NCBI GenBank assembly: GCA_947089855.1
Contig: CAMUML010000009.1
Span: forward strand, 29,913 to 93,912
From: an uncultured Eubacterium sp.
GTDB lineage: Bacteria; Bacillota; Clostridia; Lachnospirales; Lachnospiraceae
Direction: 5' to 3'
Length of the DNA: 64,000 nucleotides
The position numbers and the translations under genes were made by a program. Shown piece by piece: positions 17,156 through 26,556 of this stretch. Numbering within the stretch: the stretch's first letter is position 1; each line of letters begins with the position of its first letter. The notes below the pieces were generated by a model that saw nothing but the letters and a program-made list of their open reading frames with translations, was not told the DNA's origin and made no database searches.

Positions 17156-18514
17156 TTAATTTTGCATTTCCTGTGCAGGCACCTCCTTTTTCCGGTGCGT
17201 TTCCTCCAGTTCTTTATCATCCGCATATTTGCCATACCAAAGTTCGTTGCTGCCAGGCTCTACGCCGGTTGCTTTGATATAAACGTCCGTTTCCATCGGC
17301 ATCTCTTTTTTTGACAAAAAGAAATGGATCGTTTTTTGGACAATATAATATATCACAGCAAATACCGGGCAGCCAAGCACCATCCCCATCACACCGAACA
17401 TGCCGCTGCCTACCAGAATCGCAAACATTACCCAAAATGAAGATAACCCAGTAGAATCACCCAAAATCTTTGGCCCAATAATATTGCCGTCTACCTGCTG
17501 CAGTACCAATACAAAGATCACAAAATACAATGCATATAATGGATCCGCCAACAAAATTAAAAACGCGCTCGGGATTGCCCCAATGATCGGCCCAAAAAAT
17601 GGTATTACATTCGTAACTCCCACAATCACGCTGACCAGCAGCGCATATGGCATTTTAATGATCGTTAACCCAACATACGCTATGATCCCGATAATTAATG
17701 AATCCAGCATTTTTCCTTTGATAAAGCCACCGAACACAACATTGCTTGTATGAAAAAGCTGTATCACCTGGTTTGCAGCGCGTGCCGGCAGCAATGCAAA
17801 AATAATCTTTTTCGACTGCCCTTCAAAATTTTCTTTTTCACACATTGCGTAGATAGACACGATCAGCCCAATAATGATATTTTTAAAAGCAACCAGCACA
17901 TTTATAACACCGTTAGTAAATGAAATTACATAATCTTTTGTCTGCGGAAGCAGTGAATTTTCCAAAAAATCTTGAAGCCAGTCTACAAAAATCATCAGGT
18001 TTTCTTCGATCATCTGCACAATTTCATGGTTTCCAAACTGCCAGTCATCCATAAGTTTTACTAACATCGTAATCTGCCCTGGCAGCGTATCGACCAAATG
18101 TGAAATATTTTCGGATAACTGTGGGATGACCATTGATAAGAGCATGGCAATTATCAAAAGAAATACAAGGACTGCCAAAATACTGGAAACCGTACGGATC
18201 AAACGGCGGAATTTTTGTTTTCCGCCCATATACGCCACCAGCTTCGTTAGCCGCCGCTCGAAAAACATCATGATCGGGTTGATCAGGTAGCCGATTGCCA
18301 GCCCATATAAAATGGGCTGTGCAATCCCGACAAACATATTAATTCCACCTTTAATTGATTCAAACCGGAACAATAGGCATACAACCAATATACAACAGCA
18401 GAACACAATAAAGAAAATCAGCCCCATTGCCAGATAAGGCCGTATATTCCAATCCGAATCTGCCCCAAACCGATGCTGCTTTTTTTGTTTTACGTTTATT
18501 TTTTCTTCTTCCAT
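17156..18514 (-). CDS. AI-2E transporter / PerM-family membrane protein
   Basis: A 452-residue polytopic membrane protein of the PerM (AI-2E exporter-like) family. There are about eight hydrophobic segments, with a large soluble loop between the early and late helices (around LPGQITMLVKLMDDWQFG). The family's C-terminal signature is visible: PYALLVSVIVGVTNVIPFFG, then GPIIGAIPSAFLILLADP, and VDGNIIGPKILGDSTGLSSF. The last 60 residues are a charged cytoplasmic tail. Substrates of the family vary (AI-2, Na+/H+ and others), so none is assigned here. ATG 18514 follows GGAG by nine bases. It starts 34 nt after the hydratase gene stop and is likely cotranscribed with it. Confidence 0.9.
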   Translation of the reverse strand: MEEEKINVKQKKQHRFGADSDWNIRPYLAMGLIFFIVFCCCILVVCLLFRFESIKGGINMFVGIAQPILYGLAIGYLINPIMMFFERRLTKLVAYMGGKQKFRRLIRTVSSILAVLVFLLIIAMLLSMVIPQLSENISHLVDTLPGQITMLVKLMDDWQFGNHEIVQMIEENLMIFVDWLQDFLENSLLPQTKDYVISFTNGVINVLVAFKNIIIGLIVSIYAMCEKENFEGQSKKIIFALLPARAANQVIQLFHTSNVVFGGFIKGKMLDSLIIGIIAYVGLTIIKMPYALLVSVIVGVTNVIPFFGPIIGAIPSAFLILLADPLYALYFVIFVLVLQQVDGNIIGPKILGDSTGLSSFWVMFAILVGSGMFGVMGMVLGCPVFAVIYYIVQKTIHFFLSKKEMPMETDVYIKATGVEPGSNELWYGKYADDKELEETHRKKEVPAQEMQN

Positions 18515-18548
18515 AGTTTCTGCTCCGTTTTGCCGCTGTAAAATACGG

Positions 18549-20834
18549 TTAAATACTGTTAAAATTAATCAGGCAGCCTTTTAAGATAATTTCGCGTTCG
18601 TCGTCGGTCAGTTCGCCGAAAGACATAGAAAATTCCTGCATGCTGCTGCCTTTTACCGCATAGGCTGTAATATCGGACGCTTTTTCTTCCACTGCCTTGC
18701 GGATATTTGGCAAGAATAAATAGTCGCCATTTTTAAACGGCAGATCCCCTTGCGCAATCAGCAACGGAAGCATGCCCCAGTTGATCAGATTGGAACGGTA
18801 CCGCTTTGTCGCATATTCATTTGCAATATTTGCCCATCCGCCCAATACTTTCTGGCAGGACGCTGCCTGTTCACGTGCAGACCCGTCGCCCGGCTTTACA
18901 GCAAAAATAGTGCTTCCAATACCAGTATTCTTTTCGTTTGCATCCGGAAATTTCTGTAAGATCACATCCACTGCATCTTTTAATTCCGGCAATACCTCAT
19001 ATGGCTGGCCGCCTGCTTCCCTTGCCTGCTCTGCCTTTTGCACTTCCTTTGCACGGCCTACATATGCAGGGTCTTTCCTGGACAGTGTAAACTCAGCCAG
19101 GCCTAGCGGGTTGGAACGGTAAGAAGACGTTTCCCCTGACGGGATAAGTTCGTCTGTTGTTGTAACCGGGTCGTGTATTTCCGATACTACTTTTAATACC
19201 AAATGTTCTGTCAAAGCTGGCATTGCAGGCCAGTCCTTAATATTCGGGCCCATTTTCACCTGCACGGAAGTATCTGCTTTGCCGTGGCTGTCAAAAACAC
19301 GTTTTTCATAAATGGACTGATCAAAGAAATATTTCGGTTTTGTAAAATTCACATCCATATCTGCCGCAGAGGTTAAATAGCCCTTATTAGCTGCTGTTGC
19401 CGCGATCGACCGTGCATCCATCAATGCAACCGAAGCAATCTGCCCGCTTTGTACTTTGGATCCTTCCCGGTTCGGGAAATTACGGGTCGAATGGCGGATA
19501 GAAAAACCGTTATTCGCAGGCGTATCCCCAGCGCCAAAACAAGGCCCGCAAAATGCGGTTTTCATAACGCCGCCTGCCGCCATGATCTTTGCTGCCGCAC
19601 CATTTCGCACCAGTTCCATATATACCGGCATACTGGCTGGATATACGCTTAATGTAAACTCGTCCGCACCAATGCCTGCACCGTCTAAAATATCTGCCGC
19701 ATCACAGATATTTTCAAATCCGCCGCCTGCACAGCCTGCAATAATCCCCTGGTCTACATATAGTTTGCCATTACGCACTTTATCCTTTAAATGTAACGAA
19801 ACTGCACCATTAAAACTTACTTGCGCCTTCTTTTCACAATCATCCAAAATATCCATTAAGTTCGCATTTAACTCTGCAATTGTATATGCATTGCTCGGAT
19901 GGAACGGCATAGCGATCATAGGTTCAATTGTATCTAGGTTCAGCTCGATCATGCCATCGTAATAAGCAGCCTGCCCTGGTTTTAATTCTTTATAATCTTC
20001 TGCCCTGCCGTGGATTTCATAAAATTCCTTTACCTGGCTGTCCGTCTGCCAGATCGAGGATAAGCAAGTCGTCTCAGTTGTCATCACATCGACGCCGATC
20101 CGGTAGTCCACACTCAGGTTTGCGACGCCTGGGCCTACAAACTCCATGACTTTATTTTTAACATAGCCATTTGCAAATACTTCCTTTATAATTGCGATTG
20201 CTATATCCTGTGGGCCAACGCCTTTTTGTGGCTTTCCAGTCAGGTAAACTCCGACAACGCCCGGCATATTAATATCATATGTCTGGTTGAGCAGCTGTTT
20301 TACAAGTTCTGGCCCGCCTTCGCCCATTGCCATTGTGCCAAGCGCACCGTAACGGGTATGGGAATCCGAGCCCAAGATCATTTTGCCCCCGCCAGCCATC
20401 ATTTCCCGTGCAAACTGATGGATCACTGCCTGATGGGGCGGCACATAAATTCCGCCATAACGTTTTGCACAAGATAATCCAAACATATGGTCGTCTTCAT
20501 TGATCGTCCCGCCAACTGCACACAGGCTATTATGGCAGTTTGTCAGCACATAAGGGATGGGAAATTTTTCTAACCCGGAAGCACGAGCCGTCTGTATAAT
20601 TCCAACAAACGTAATATCATGGGAAGCCAGCTTATCAAATTTAATCTGGAGTTTATCCATATTTCCAGAAGTATTATGCCCTTCTAAAATATGGTAGGCA
20701 ATCGTCTGTGCCTTTGCCTGCTGTTTTGAGATTTCCACGCCTGCCTTTGCTTTTAGCATTTCATCCGCCTGTGGGGTATCTTCTATTAGATCGGTACCAT
20801 TTACCAGATATACCCCATGTTCGTATAATTTCAT
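18549..20834 (-). CDS. Aconitase-family hydratase
   Basis: A 761-residue hydratase of the aconitase superfamily, closest in architecture to the YbhJ-type 'putative hydratases'. I use the ATG at 20834 because AGGAGGG lies six bases upstream; a more distal ATG lacks a ribosome site. The three [4Fe-4S] ligands are visible: Cys368 in IIAGCAGGG, and Cys429 and Cys432 in [10 protein letters not shown] (spacing x60 and x2). The active-site block [10 protein letters not shown] and the swivel-domain [13 protein letters not shown] match the family. The canonical SCTN-type motif is changed to GCAGG, so the substrate may not be citrate. No other citrate-cycle gene is nearby, and the permease gene follows. 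Confidence 0.85.
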   Translation of the reverse strand: MKLYEHGVYLVNGTDLIEDTPQADEMLKAKAGVEISKQQAKAQTIAYHILEGHNTSGNMDKLQIKFDKLASHDITFVGIIQTARASGLEKFPIPYVLTNCHNSLCAVGGTINEDDHMFGLSCAKRYGGIYVPPHQAVIHQFAREMMAGGGKMILGSDSHTRYGALGTMAMGEGGPELVKQLLNQTYDINMPGVVGVYLTGKPQKGVGPQDIAIAIIKEVFANGYVKNKVMEFVGPGVANLSVDYRIGVDVMTTETTCLSSIWQTDSQVKEFYEIHGRAEDYKELKPGQAAYYDGMIELNLDTIEPMIAMPFHPSNAYTIAELNANLMDILDDCEKKAQVSFNGAVSLHLKDKVRNGKLYVDQGIIAGCAGGGFENICDAADILDGAGIGADEFTLSVYPASMPVYMELVRNGAAAKIMAAGGVMKTAFCGPCFGAGDTPANNGFSIRHSTRNFPNREGSKVQSGQIASVALMDARSIAATAANKGYLTSAADMDVNFTKPKYFFDQSIYEKRVFDSHGKADTSVQVKMGPNIKDWPAMPALTEHLVLKVVSEIHDPVTTTDELIPSGETSSYRSNPLGLAEFTLSRKDPAYVGRAKEVQKAEQAREAGGQPYEVLPELKDAVDVILQKFPDANEKNTGIGSTIFAVKPGDGSAREQAASCQKVLGGWANIANEYATKRYRSNLINWGMLPLLIAQGDLPFKNGDYLFLPNIRKAVEEKASDITAYAVKGSSMQEFSMSFGELTDDEREIILKGCLINFNSI

Positions 20835-20870
20835 TTTATACCCTCCTGTCTTCCTATATATTTTATACTG

Positions 20871-20946
20871 CAAACCGCCAGAATGTACAGTAATACAACT
20901 AAGAAAGTGCCTGGCTGGCGGTATACAGTCAAGTTATACTGTAAAT
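20871..20946. repeat. Dispersed palindromic repeat, copy 2
   Basis: The second copy of the element at 16952-17029. CCGCCAG (20875-20881) pairs with CTGGCGG (20915-20921); GAAAGTGCCTGGCTGGCGG and GTTATACTGTAAAT are identical to copy 1. It sits between the coiled-coil gene stop and the hydratase start, in the same relative setting as copy 1 (3' of one minus-strand gene, 5' of the next). Confidence 0.75.
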
Positions 20947-20970
20947 TTAACTGGTATGCAGTATATCATA

Positions 20971-22209
20971 TCAAAATGACCGTTTCTTACCCATTAATTT
21001 ATCTAAAAGAGAAAATTTTTCATGGCGCTTTTCTTCTTTTTCTTCAAAATCATCATCTTTCCATTTAAAATAATCGTTATCAAGCTTTGTGTTTAACAGT
21101 TCCATCATCGCTGCCCTGTCTTCTAATGTGGTACCAAGGTGTGGCTGTATGATTTCTTCTTCTGTATCCTGATCTTCATCCATATCGTCCTGGCCCTGCG
21201 GGCTTGCCTGTCCATTTTTTGCACCGGCCTGGACTTCTTCGTCTGGCTCTGTACCGCCCTCCTTGATACTGCCTTTCGCCTTATCTTCGCTTTTATCTTT
21301 TTCTTTATCCTGAACTTTTTCTTTGTCCTGATCTTTTTCTTTGTCCGGTTCCTTGTCTATATCTTTGCCGTTATTTTTTCCTTTATTTTTATCCTTGGCT
21401 TTTCCTTTCCTGATACCATTATCCTTTTTATCCTCTTTGCCTTTGTTTTTATCTTGCCCAGCATCTTCTTTTTCTTGTACCGCTTCCCCAGCTTTCTTTA
21501 AAGATGATTCAATAACCCCCTCGTCTTCCAAAGGAGTCATGACTTCCCCTTCTTCATTGCGTTCGATCACGCCCTCTTCTTTGGATTTATCCTCATCCTT
21601 TTCTAATGGTATCCCAGCTTTGCGGAAATATTCCTCATTGATACGGATCTCTGGTTTTACTTTCAAAAGGGAACCGACCGTTTTTTCTTTTAGTTTTATC
21701 CCTTTTTTCTCTGCCCGCTCCCGTTCAATCTCATGGTTGCGTTCTTCAATTAAGCGCAGGTATTTTTCCGTATCCGCTAAAAGCTGTAATTGGCTCTTTA
21801 GCTCCAGATGGTTTTCCCTAATCGTATCCTGCTGCCGCTTCATATTCTCCTGAAAATCCTGGTACAGCCTGCCAATTGTAGTATCGGCATCCTGGACAAT
21901 CAAATTGAGGTGGTTTAAAGCCTCTTCCGTATACAAGACCGATGCCGCATAAATATCTTCCGCCTGGCGGCTGGCGTCCCATATGATCTTGTCCCCTTCT
22001 TTCTTCTTCTCACGCAGCGCACGGTCCCTGCTCTGCTGTGTCAGCTCATATTCATCCATAATTTCATAAACGCTGGCATTCAGACGGTCCATCAGGTTAA
22101 ATATGTCGGTTTTGCTGACAATGATGCGGTCTGCGTCATATGTCTCGCTCTTGGAAATCATAACGTGTATATCCCTTAACACATGTTCGAGCTTATCCTG
22201 TGAACTCAT
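20971..22209 (-). CDS. Coiled-coil protein with highly charged Lys/Asp/Glu linker
   Basis: A 412-residue cytosolic protein that I cannot assign to a named family. Residues 1 to about 190 are helical and coiled-coil: residues 1-65 have a DivIVA-like rhythm and a later stretch (about 80-160) recalls membrane-associated B subunits. Residues 200 to about 350 are almost purely charged, with short repeats such as DKEKDQDKEKVQ. The C-terminal 60 residues (EDRAAMMELLNTKLDNDYFKWK and a basic tail) form a short conserved-looking module. ATG 22209 follows AAAGGAAA. It lies 50 nt after the PurM-like gene, so they may be cotranscribed. A role in division-site scaffolding is possible but not shown. Confidence 0.6.
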   Translation of the reverse strand: MSSQDKLEHVLRDIHVMISKSETYDADRIIVSKTDIFNLMDRLNASVYEIMDEYELTQQSRDRALREKKKEGDKIIWDASRQAEDIYAASVLYTEEALNHLNLIVQDADTTIGRLYQDFQENMKRQQDTIRENHLELKSQLQLLADTEKYLRLIEERNHEIERERAEKKGIKLKEKTVGSLLKVKPEIRINEEYFRKAGIPLEKDEDKSKEEGVIERNEEGEVMTPLEDEGVIESSLKKAGEAVQEKEDAGQDKNKGKEDKKDNGIRKGKAKDKNKGKNNGKDIDKEPDKEKDQDKEKVQDKEKDKSEDKAKGSIKEGGTEPDEEVQAGAKNGQASPQGQDDMDEDQDTEEEIIQPHLGTTLEDRAAMMELLNTKLDNDYFKWKDDDFEEKEEKRHEKFSLLDKLMGKKRSF

Positions 22210-22260
22210 TTATTTTCCTTTCTTCTACTTATCGCCGGCACAAACCTAGCCGTTTATTTC

Positions 22261-23202
22261 TTACTCCAAATACCGGATGCGTTCCTGTTCCGTCTCTACC
22301 AGGCCCAGAAAAATCGGGCTTTCCCCTATTTCTTCCAGGCATTCTGCAGCCCGTTCTGAATTTTCTTCTGACACAACCAATAGCATTCCTATCCCCATAT
22401 TAAATGTCTGCCGCATCTGCTGCATATCAATATTTCCATCTTTATGAAGCATCTGATACAAAGGAGGGATAGAATCCATCCTGCGCTTTACAACCGCGCC
22501 GTTTTTTTCCTGTAACAGCAGGCGAAGCGCGCGGTCAATTCCGCCGTGTGCTACCTGTACGCAGGATTTTACCTCAATATCCGATTCCAGCAAATGTTCC
22601 ATTCCTGTCCGGTACATCCTTGTTGGACGCAAAAGCTCGTCCCCCAAGGTACCGCCCAATGTGTCATAATAGACTTCCATTGTCCCTTTTGACAAAAACA
22701 ACTGCTTTCTTGCCAATACATATCCGTTATTATGTAGGCCATCCGAAGCCAGGCCAATGATCACATCCCCATCCTGCAGCCGCACCCTGCCGATTTTTTT
22801 TGCACGGTCTACAATCCCTACAATAAAACCCGCCAATTCATACTGGTCAAACGCATACTTATCCGGTAATTCTGTAATTTCACTCCCGGCAAATTGGATA
22901 CCGGCTTCTTTGCATCCCAATGCAATGCCATCTTCTAAAATCCTTACCTTATCAGCCCTTGGCCTTACACATGAAATATTCGCATAAAAGAACAACGGTT
23001 CCGCGCCTAAGGCTGCCATATCGTTTACACAGGCAGCCACGCAGTCATACCCTATTTTATCCATTTTGTCCATTTCCGATGCAATATACAGCTTTCCGCT
23101 TAAGCCATTTGTCTTTGAAACCAGCGTCGGCTGGCTCATTGTACGGAAACGGTCCAGTAAAATTTCATTATGTAGTTTTGCTAAACCAAATTTTTCCCTC
23201 AA
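22261..23202 (-). CDS. Divergent PurM-like (AIR synthase-related) protein
   Basis: A 313-residue protein of the PurM/HypE/SelD ATP-grasp-like fold. Recognisable parts are CVNDMAALGAEPLFFYANI (PurM: CVNDIxxxGAEPLFFLDY), ALGCKEAGIQFAGSEITELPDKY (PurM: GCxxAGxxLIGGETAEMPGxY) and GLASDGLHNNGYVLARK (PurM: GLxSSGxHSNGYSLVRK). The PurM N-terminal D-A-G-V-D-I segment is missing and the D-G-V-G-T-K substrate loop reads TNGLSGKL. It is therefore unlikely to be the housekeeping AIR synthase, and no other pur genes are near. The TTG at 23202 is the first possible start after an in-frame stop. It could be a small-molecule kinase or synthase of the same fold. Confidence 0.7.
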   Translation of the reverse strand: MREKFGLAKLHNEILLDRFRTMSQPTLVSKTNGLSGKLYIASEMDKMDKIGYDCVAACVNDMAALGAEPLFFYANISCVRPRADKVRILEDGIALGCKEAGIQFAGSEITELPDKYAFDQYELAGFIVGIVDRAKKIGRVRLQDGDVIIGLASDGLHNNGYVLARKQLFLSKGTMEVYYDTLGGTLGDELLRPTRMYRTGMEHLLESDIEVKSCVQVAHGGIDRALRLLLQEKNGAVVKRRMDSIPPLYQMLHKDGNIDMQQMRQTFNMGIGMLLVVSEENSERAAECLEEIGESPIFLGLVETEQERIRYLE

Positions 23203-23231
23203 ATTCCCTGCCCTGCCTTTTTAATAATCTT

Positions 23232-23263
23232 GTAACCGTTCTGATAATGCATTGAACGGTTAC
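23232..23263. other. Perfect 10-bp hairpin upstream of the PurM-like gene
   Basis: GTAACCGTTC and GAACGGTTAC flank a 12-nt loop, 30 nt before the TTG start of the PurM-like gene. No U-tract follows on either strand, so it is more likely an operator or leader structure than a terminator. The remainder of 23264-23405 shows no gene. Confidence 0.5.
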
Positions 23264-23405
23264 ATAATCTATTTCCATCAAATGAAGTAATCCCCCGTAC
23301 CTTATTGACAACAATAGGCAGATAATTTTTTACAAAATATAAATGCATGTCAATTTATCTTTCCAGACCAGATTTATGGAACCGTCAACTGATTTGCACA
23401 CACAG

Positions 23406-24530
23406 TTAAACTTCAATCAGCTCATACTGGTCCGAACCAAGCCCAATCTTTACTGCATGTTCAATACAGGATTTCCACTCGGTATCTGGATGTGTCATAT
23501 GAAAATGGTCATGTCCTTCGCCGTGCTGGCTGTCCTGCTTGATATGGTCACTTAGGATGCTCCCTTCGATGGCCGGCATTTTATTGACAGCATCTGCACA
23601 AGCTACATCCAACGCAACCGGGTCAAAGGAAGCAAACATCCCTACATCCGGTATAATCGGAATATCGTTTTCTGCATGGCAGTCACAATTTGGCGATACA
23701 TCACAGATCAAAGAAATATGGAAATTTGGACGCCCTTTGCATACCGCAAGGCTGTATTCCGCCATTTTGCAGTTCAACCGTTTTACCGAAGAACTGTTTT
23801 GCGCTTGAATGACATCCTTTGGACAGACTGCCAAACACCTGCCACAGCCAACACACTTATCATGGTCAATATGTACCTTTTTATTTTCCATAACCGGTGC
23901 CCCATGTGCACAGATACGCTGGCAGCTGCCGCAGCCGATGCAATGTTCTTCGTCTACCACCTGTGGTTTGCCGTCATTATGCATTTCCATTTTCCCAGCC
24001 CTAGAACCGCTGCCCATGCCGATATTTTTCAATGCGCCGCCAAACCCTGCCATTTCATGGCCTTTAAAATGTGTCAGCGTCAAAAAAACGTCTGCATCCA
24101 TAATTGCAGATCCGATTTTTGCTTCCTTCACATATTCTCCATCCACCGGCACGATCGTTTCGTCCGTGCCTTTTAGCCCGTCGCCGATCAATACATGGCA
24201 ACCGGTAGCATACGGGGTAAACCCATTTAAATAAGCAGTCTCGATATGGTCAAGCGCATTTTTTCTGCTTCCTACATACAAGGTATTGCAGTCTGTTAAA
24301 AACGGCTTCCCGCCGCACTCTTTTACCAGGTCAGCGATTACTTTGGCATAATTCGGCCTCAAAAAAGCCAGGTTGCCATATTCGCCAAAATGGATCTTAA
24401 TAGCTGTATATTTATTGGTAAAATCAATGCCTTTGATCCCTGCTTTGACTACAAGCCGACGCAGCTTCTGAAGCAGGTTTTCGCTTAGGCTTGTCTTAAA
24501 AGAAGTATAGTACACTTTTGATTTTTGCAT
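23406..24530 (-). CDS. DUF362 protein with two [4Fe-4S] ferredoxin motifs
   Basis: A 374-residue iron-sulphur protein. The DUF362 domain (about residues 1-185, with ITLTHFKGHEMAGFGGALKN) is followed by two CxxCxxCxxxC-type clusters: IGCGSCQRICAHGAP and VGCGRCLAVCPKD, around residues 195-240. The DUF362 fold then resumes around GMFASFDPVALDVACADAV. The domain order and length fit the common clostridial form. A His/Asp-rich stretch near the C-terminus (DSQHGEGHDHFHMTH) could bind metal. Electron transfer is implied but the partner is unknown. ATG 24530 follows GGAGGAGA. It is a monocistronic gene as far as can be seen. Confidence 0.9.
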   Translation of the reverse strand: MQKSKVYYTSFKTSLSENLLQKLRRLVVKAGIKGIDFTNKYTAIKIHFGEYGNLAFLRPNYAKVIADLVKECGGKPFLTDCNTLYVGSRKNALDHIETAYLNGFTPYATGCHVLIGDGLKGTDETIVPVDGEYVKEAKIGSAIMDADVFLTLTHFKGHEMAGFGGALKNIGMGSGSRAGKMEMHNDGKPQVVDEEHCIGCGSCQRICAHGAPVMENKKVHIDHDKCVGCGRCLAVCPKDVIQAQNSSSVKRLNCKMAEYSLAVCKGRPNFHISLICDVSPNCDCHAENDIPIIPDVGMFASFDPVALDVACADAVNKMPAIEGSILSDHIKQDSQHGEGHDHFHMTHPDTEWKSCIEHAVKIGLGSDQYELIEV

Positions 24531-24630
24531 TGTTCATCTCCTCCATCATTTACATGAAACTTCTGCCTGCCATACGGCAGGCTTGCAAATTTGCCTGCTA
24601 AATGGAAATATCATCCGCTTATAACGATTT

Positions 24631-24659
24631 ATTCTAACATATTTTTATTCTTTGCAAAA
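24631..24659 (-). promoter_or_regulatory. Candidate sigmaA promoter for the DUF362 gene
   Basis: On the minus strand TTTTGC (plus 24654-24659), 17 nt, then TAGAAT (plus 24631-24636), about 100 nt before the ATG. The -10 is good and the -35 weak. The wider 24531-24802 stretch has a GCCTGC/GCAGGC hairpin near 24567-24586 and no visible gene. Confidence 0.4.
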
Positions 24660-24802
24660 CCTATTTATCTGAGAAATATTATAAATCTTTTGTAAATTTG
24701 GGTTTTTCGGCAGGATTCGATGCATGTAATGCAAAATACAGCCAGACAGAAGAAACGAATGGCCTGTATGCGGCCGCAATTAACTATGTAACACGTAATT
24801 AA

Positions 24803-24840
24803 CAAATAAAACGCGGCACAGGAATTGCCTGTGCCGCGTT
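24803..24840 (-). terminator. Intrinsic terminator of the surface-protein gene
   Basis: A 13-bp perfect GC-rich stem (AACGCGGCACAGG at 24810-24822 with its complement at 24828-24840) is followed on the minus strand by TTTATTTG, 34 nt past the stop. Confidence 0.92.
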
Positions 24841-24873
24841 GCTACCGCTATAAAGAAAATAATAATCTGTTAT

Positions 24874-26397
24874 TTACTGCGCTGCAGATAAATTGTGGTC
24901 GCCTTTTTCTAAATCGCCCACGGAAAATTTAAATGTTTTTGTTTCCACACTGCTTACGTCCGAACCGTTCTTTGCCCTGAACTGGACGCTAAATTCAGCG
25001 GTGGAACTGCTGCTCAAATTCGAGATAGTTTTTGTAAGCGTAACTGTACCGCTTGCTGTTTTCCAGGTATCGCCATCTTTGTATTCAACAGTGCCTTTTT
25101 CGCACGATGCTTTCGATACATCAACGGTAGCCGTTACAACTGCTGATTTTACAGCAGCCCCTGACGAAACGCTGGAACCGCTTGTTACGGATACCGTTGC
25201 TTTTGCGGTAGCCGTTACTGCGCTTACATTTGGCGCTTTTATTGCCGACGGTGTCGTTGTACCAGTGGATGGCTTATTATTTGTTGTATTTCCTCCTGTA
25301 CTGCCGCCCGGAGTTGTTCCGGCCGTAAGAATATCGGAAGATTTGCCAGCATCTACGGTTGTCTTTGTGCCGTCTGCTTTTGTAACGTCCATCTTGGATG
25401 TAGTATTATTTACAACCGTTGCTTTTACATTATGTGTTTTTACATTTACGGTACTTCCTTCTGCACCTTTCGCAAAAGTAAGCGTAACTGCTGCATTTAC
25501 TGTAACATCCAGTTTTACAGAAGAAGTTAATTTTGTATCGCCTGCTGCTTGCGCGATAGTTACCGGAATCGCTGCTTCCGGCGTACCTGAAATATCAACG
25601 GTTGCTTTTGCGCTGATAGTAAACAGCGTTACTTTTCCGTTTACTTCCAGTTTTACTACACCATTAGCCTTAGCAGCATCGATCGATTTTACCGTAAACC
25701 CTTTGCCTACTACTAACCGAACATTGTCAGCCAGTAATTTCATAGCATTGCCGTTTGCATTTTCAAACCATGTATCGCCTTTAATTGCCTGGATCTCAAT
25801 AGACTTAAATACACCTGCGTTTGTAACGTCTGATAAAGGAGCATTTACGACTAAGTCTACATTAGAATACGTCCCAGCTGGAATTTCAAATTTTTCAGCC
25901 GTTGTAGCGTTAATAGTAATTTTCGTCAAATCTTTGTTTGCCAATGCGGCCGTTAACCCATTCTGGTCTTGCACCGTTGCCGATGTTTCAACGGAAGGCC
26001 CGGTTGGATTGTCTGGCTGCTGTGCTGCTGGAACATTTACTCTACATTTTACTGTTTTTGTGTTCTTTGTTTTCCTTGCTGTTGTTTTCAATTTTGCGGA
26101 AACGGTTGCCCGTCCTGCCGAAACAGCAGTAATCTTAAAATCTTTTGTAGTCTTGTTCGATACTTTTGCAATGCTTGTGTCGTTTGAAGAAATACTTTGA
26201 ATCTTCCAATTAATGGAATTGTTCTTCAAAGTCATTGTTGTGCTTTTGCCTACTTGTAAAGTCTTGAACTTCGTCCGAAGGTTCACATAGGCTTTCGCAG
26301 CAGATGCAGTTACTGGTTTCCTTGTTGGTACAAACGAACAAGCCATAGCGATAGACAGAGAAACTGCAAGTGCTTTTTTAATGAGACCTTTCTTCAT
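24874..26397 (-). CDS. Secreted Ig-like surface protein of unknown function
   Basis: A 507-residue secreted protein. I choose the third of three adjacent ATGs (26397), six bases after AGGAGG, giving MKKGLIKKALAVSLSIAMAC and a signal peptide cleaved around ASAAKA. Residues about 35-125 form a BIG2-like Ig domain (LQVGKSTTMTLKN, ITAVSAGRATVSAKL). A Thr/Val/Ala-rich beta-rich region follows (about 140-370) that may be a beta-solenoid. Next come a Gly/Thr/Pro-rich linker and a C-terminal Ig-like segment (KAPNVSAVTATA to VGDLEKGD). No LPxTG, SLH or choline-binding module is seen, so anchoring is unclear. It has its own good promoter and terminator, consistent with a single abundant product. Confidence 0.75.
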   Translation of the reverse strand: MKKGLIKKALAVSLSIAMACSFVPTRKPVTASAAKAYVNLRTKFKTLQVGKSTTMTLKNNSINWKIQSISSNDTSIAKVSNKTTKDFKITAVSAGRATVSAKLKTTARKTKNTKTVKCRVNVPAAQQPDNPTGPSVETSATVQDQNGLTAALANKDLTKITINATTAEKFEIPAGTYSNVDLVVNAPLSDVTNAGVFKSIEIQAIKGDTWFENANGNAMKLLADNVRLVVGKGFTVKSIDAAKANGVVKLEVNGKVTLFTISAKATVDISGTPEAAIPVTIAQAAGDTKLTSSVKLDVTVNAAVTLTFAKGAEGSTVNVKTHNVKATVVNNTTSKMDVTKADGTKTTVDAGKSSDILTAGTTPGGSTGGNTTNNKPSTGTTTPSAIKAPNVSAVTATAKATVSVTSGSSVSSGAAVKSAVVTATVDVSKASCEKGTVEYKDGDTWKTASGTVTLTKTISNLSSSSTAEFSVQFRAKNGSDVSSVETKTFKFSVGDLEKGDHNLSAAQ

Positions 26398-26453
26398 CAT
26401 CATCCTCCTCATTTTTTTACCCATTTTGGGCAGTATTTTATCGTTGCTCTGTC

Positions 26454-26482
26454 ATTATACTCCTTTAAAAAAAAGAAAACAA
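26454..26482 (-). promoter_or_regulatory. SigmaA promoter of the surface-protein gene
   Basis: On the minus strand TTGTTT (plus 26477-26482), 17-nt spacer, TATAAT (plus 26454-26459). The consensus -10 and spacing imply strong expression. The start site falls about 50 nt before the ATG. Confidence 0.75.
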
Positions 26483-26556
26483 GGTATTTTTGAATTTAAT
26501 ACAAAATTATTTCAAATTTATATTATAGTTCAGATAATTTACTGGACAACTACAAA

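Noticed and set aside
24893-26200. 435-codon open frame on the plus strand opposite the surface-protein gene
   Set aside because: It is the antisense reading of a Thr/Val/Ala-rich gene, has no ribosome site and reads as hydrophobic low complexity. The minus-strand gene has a signal peptide, promoter and terminator.
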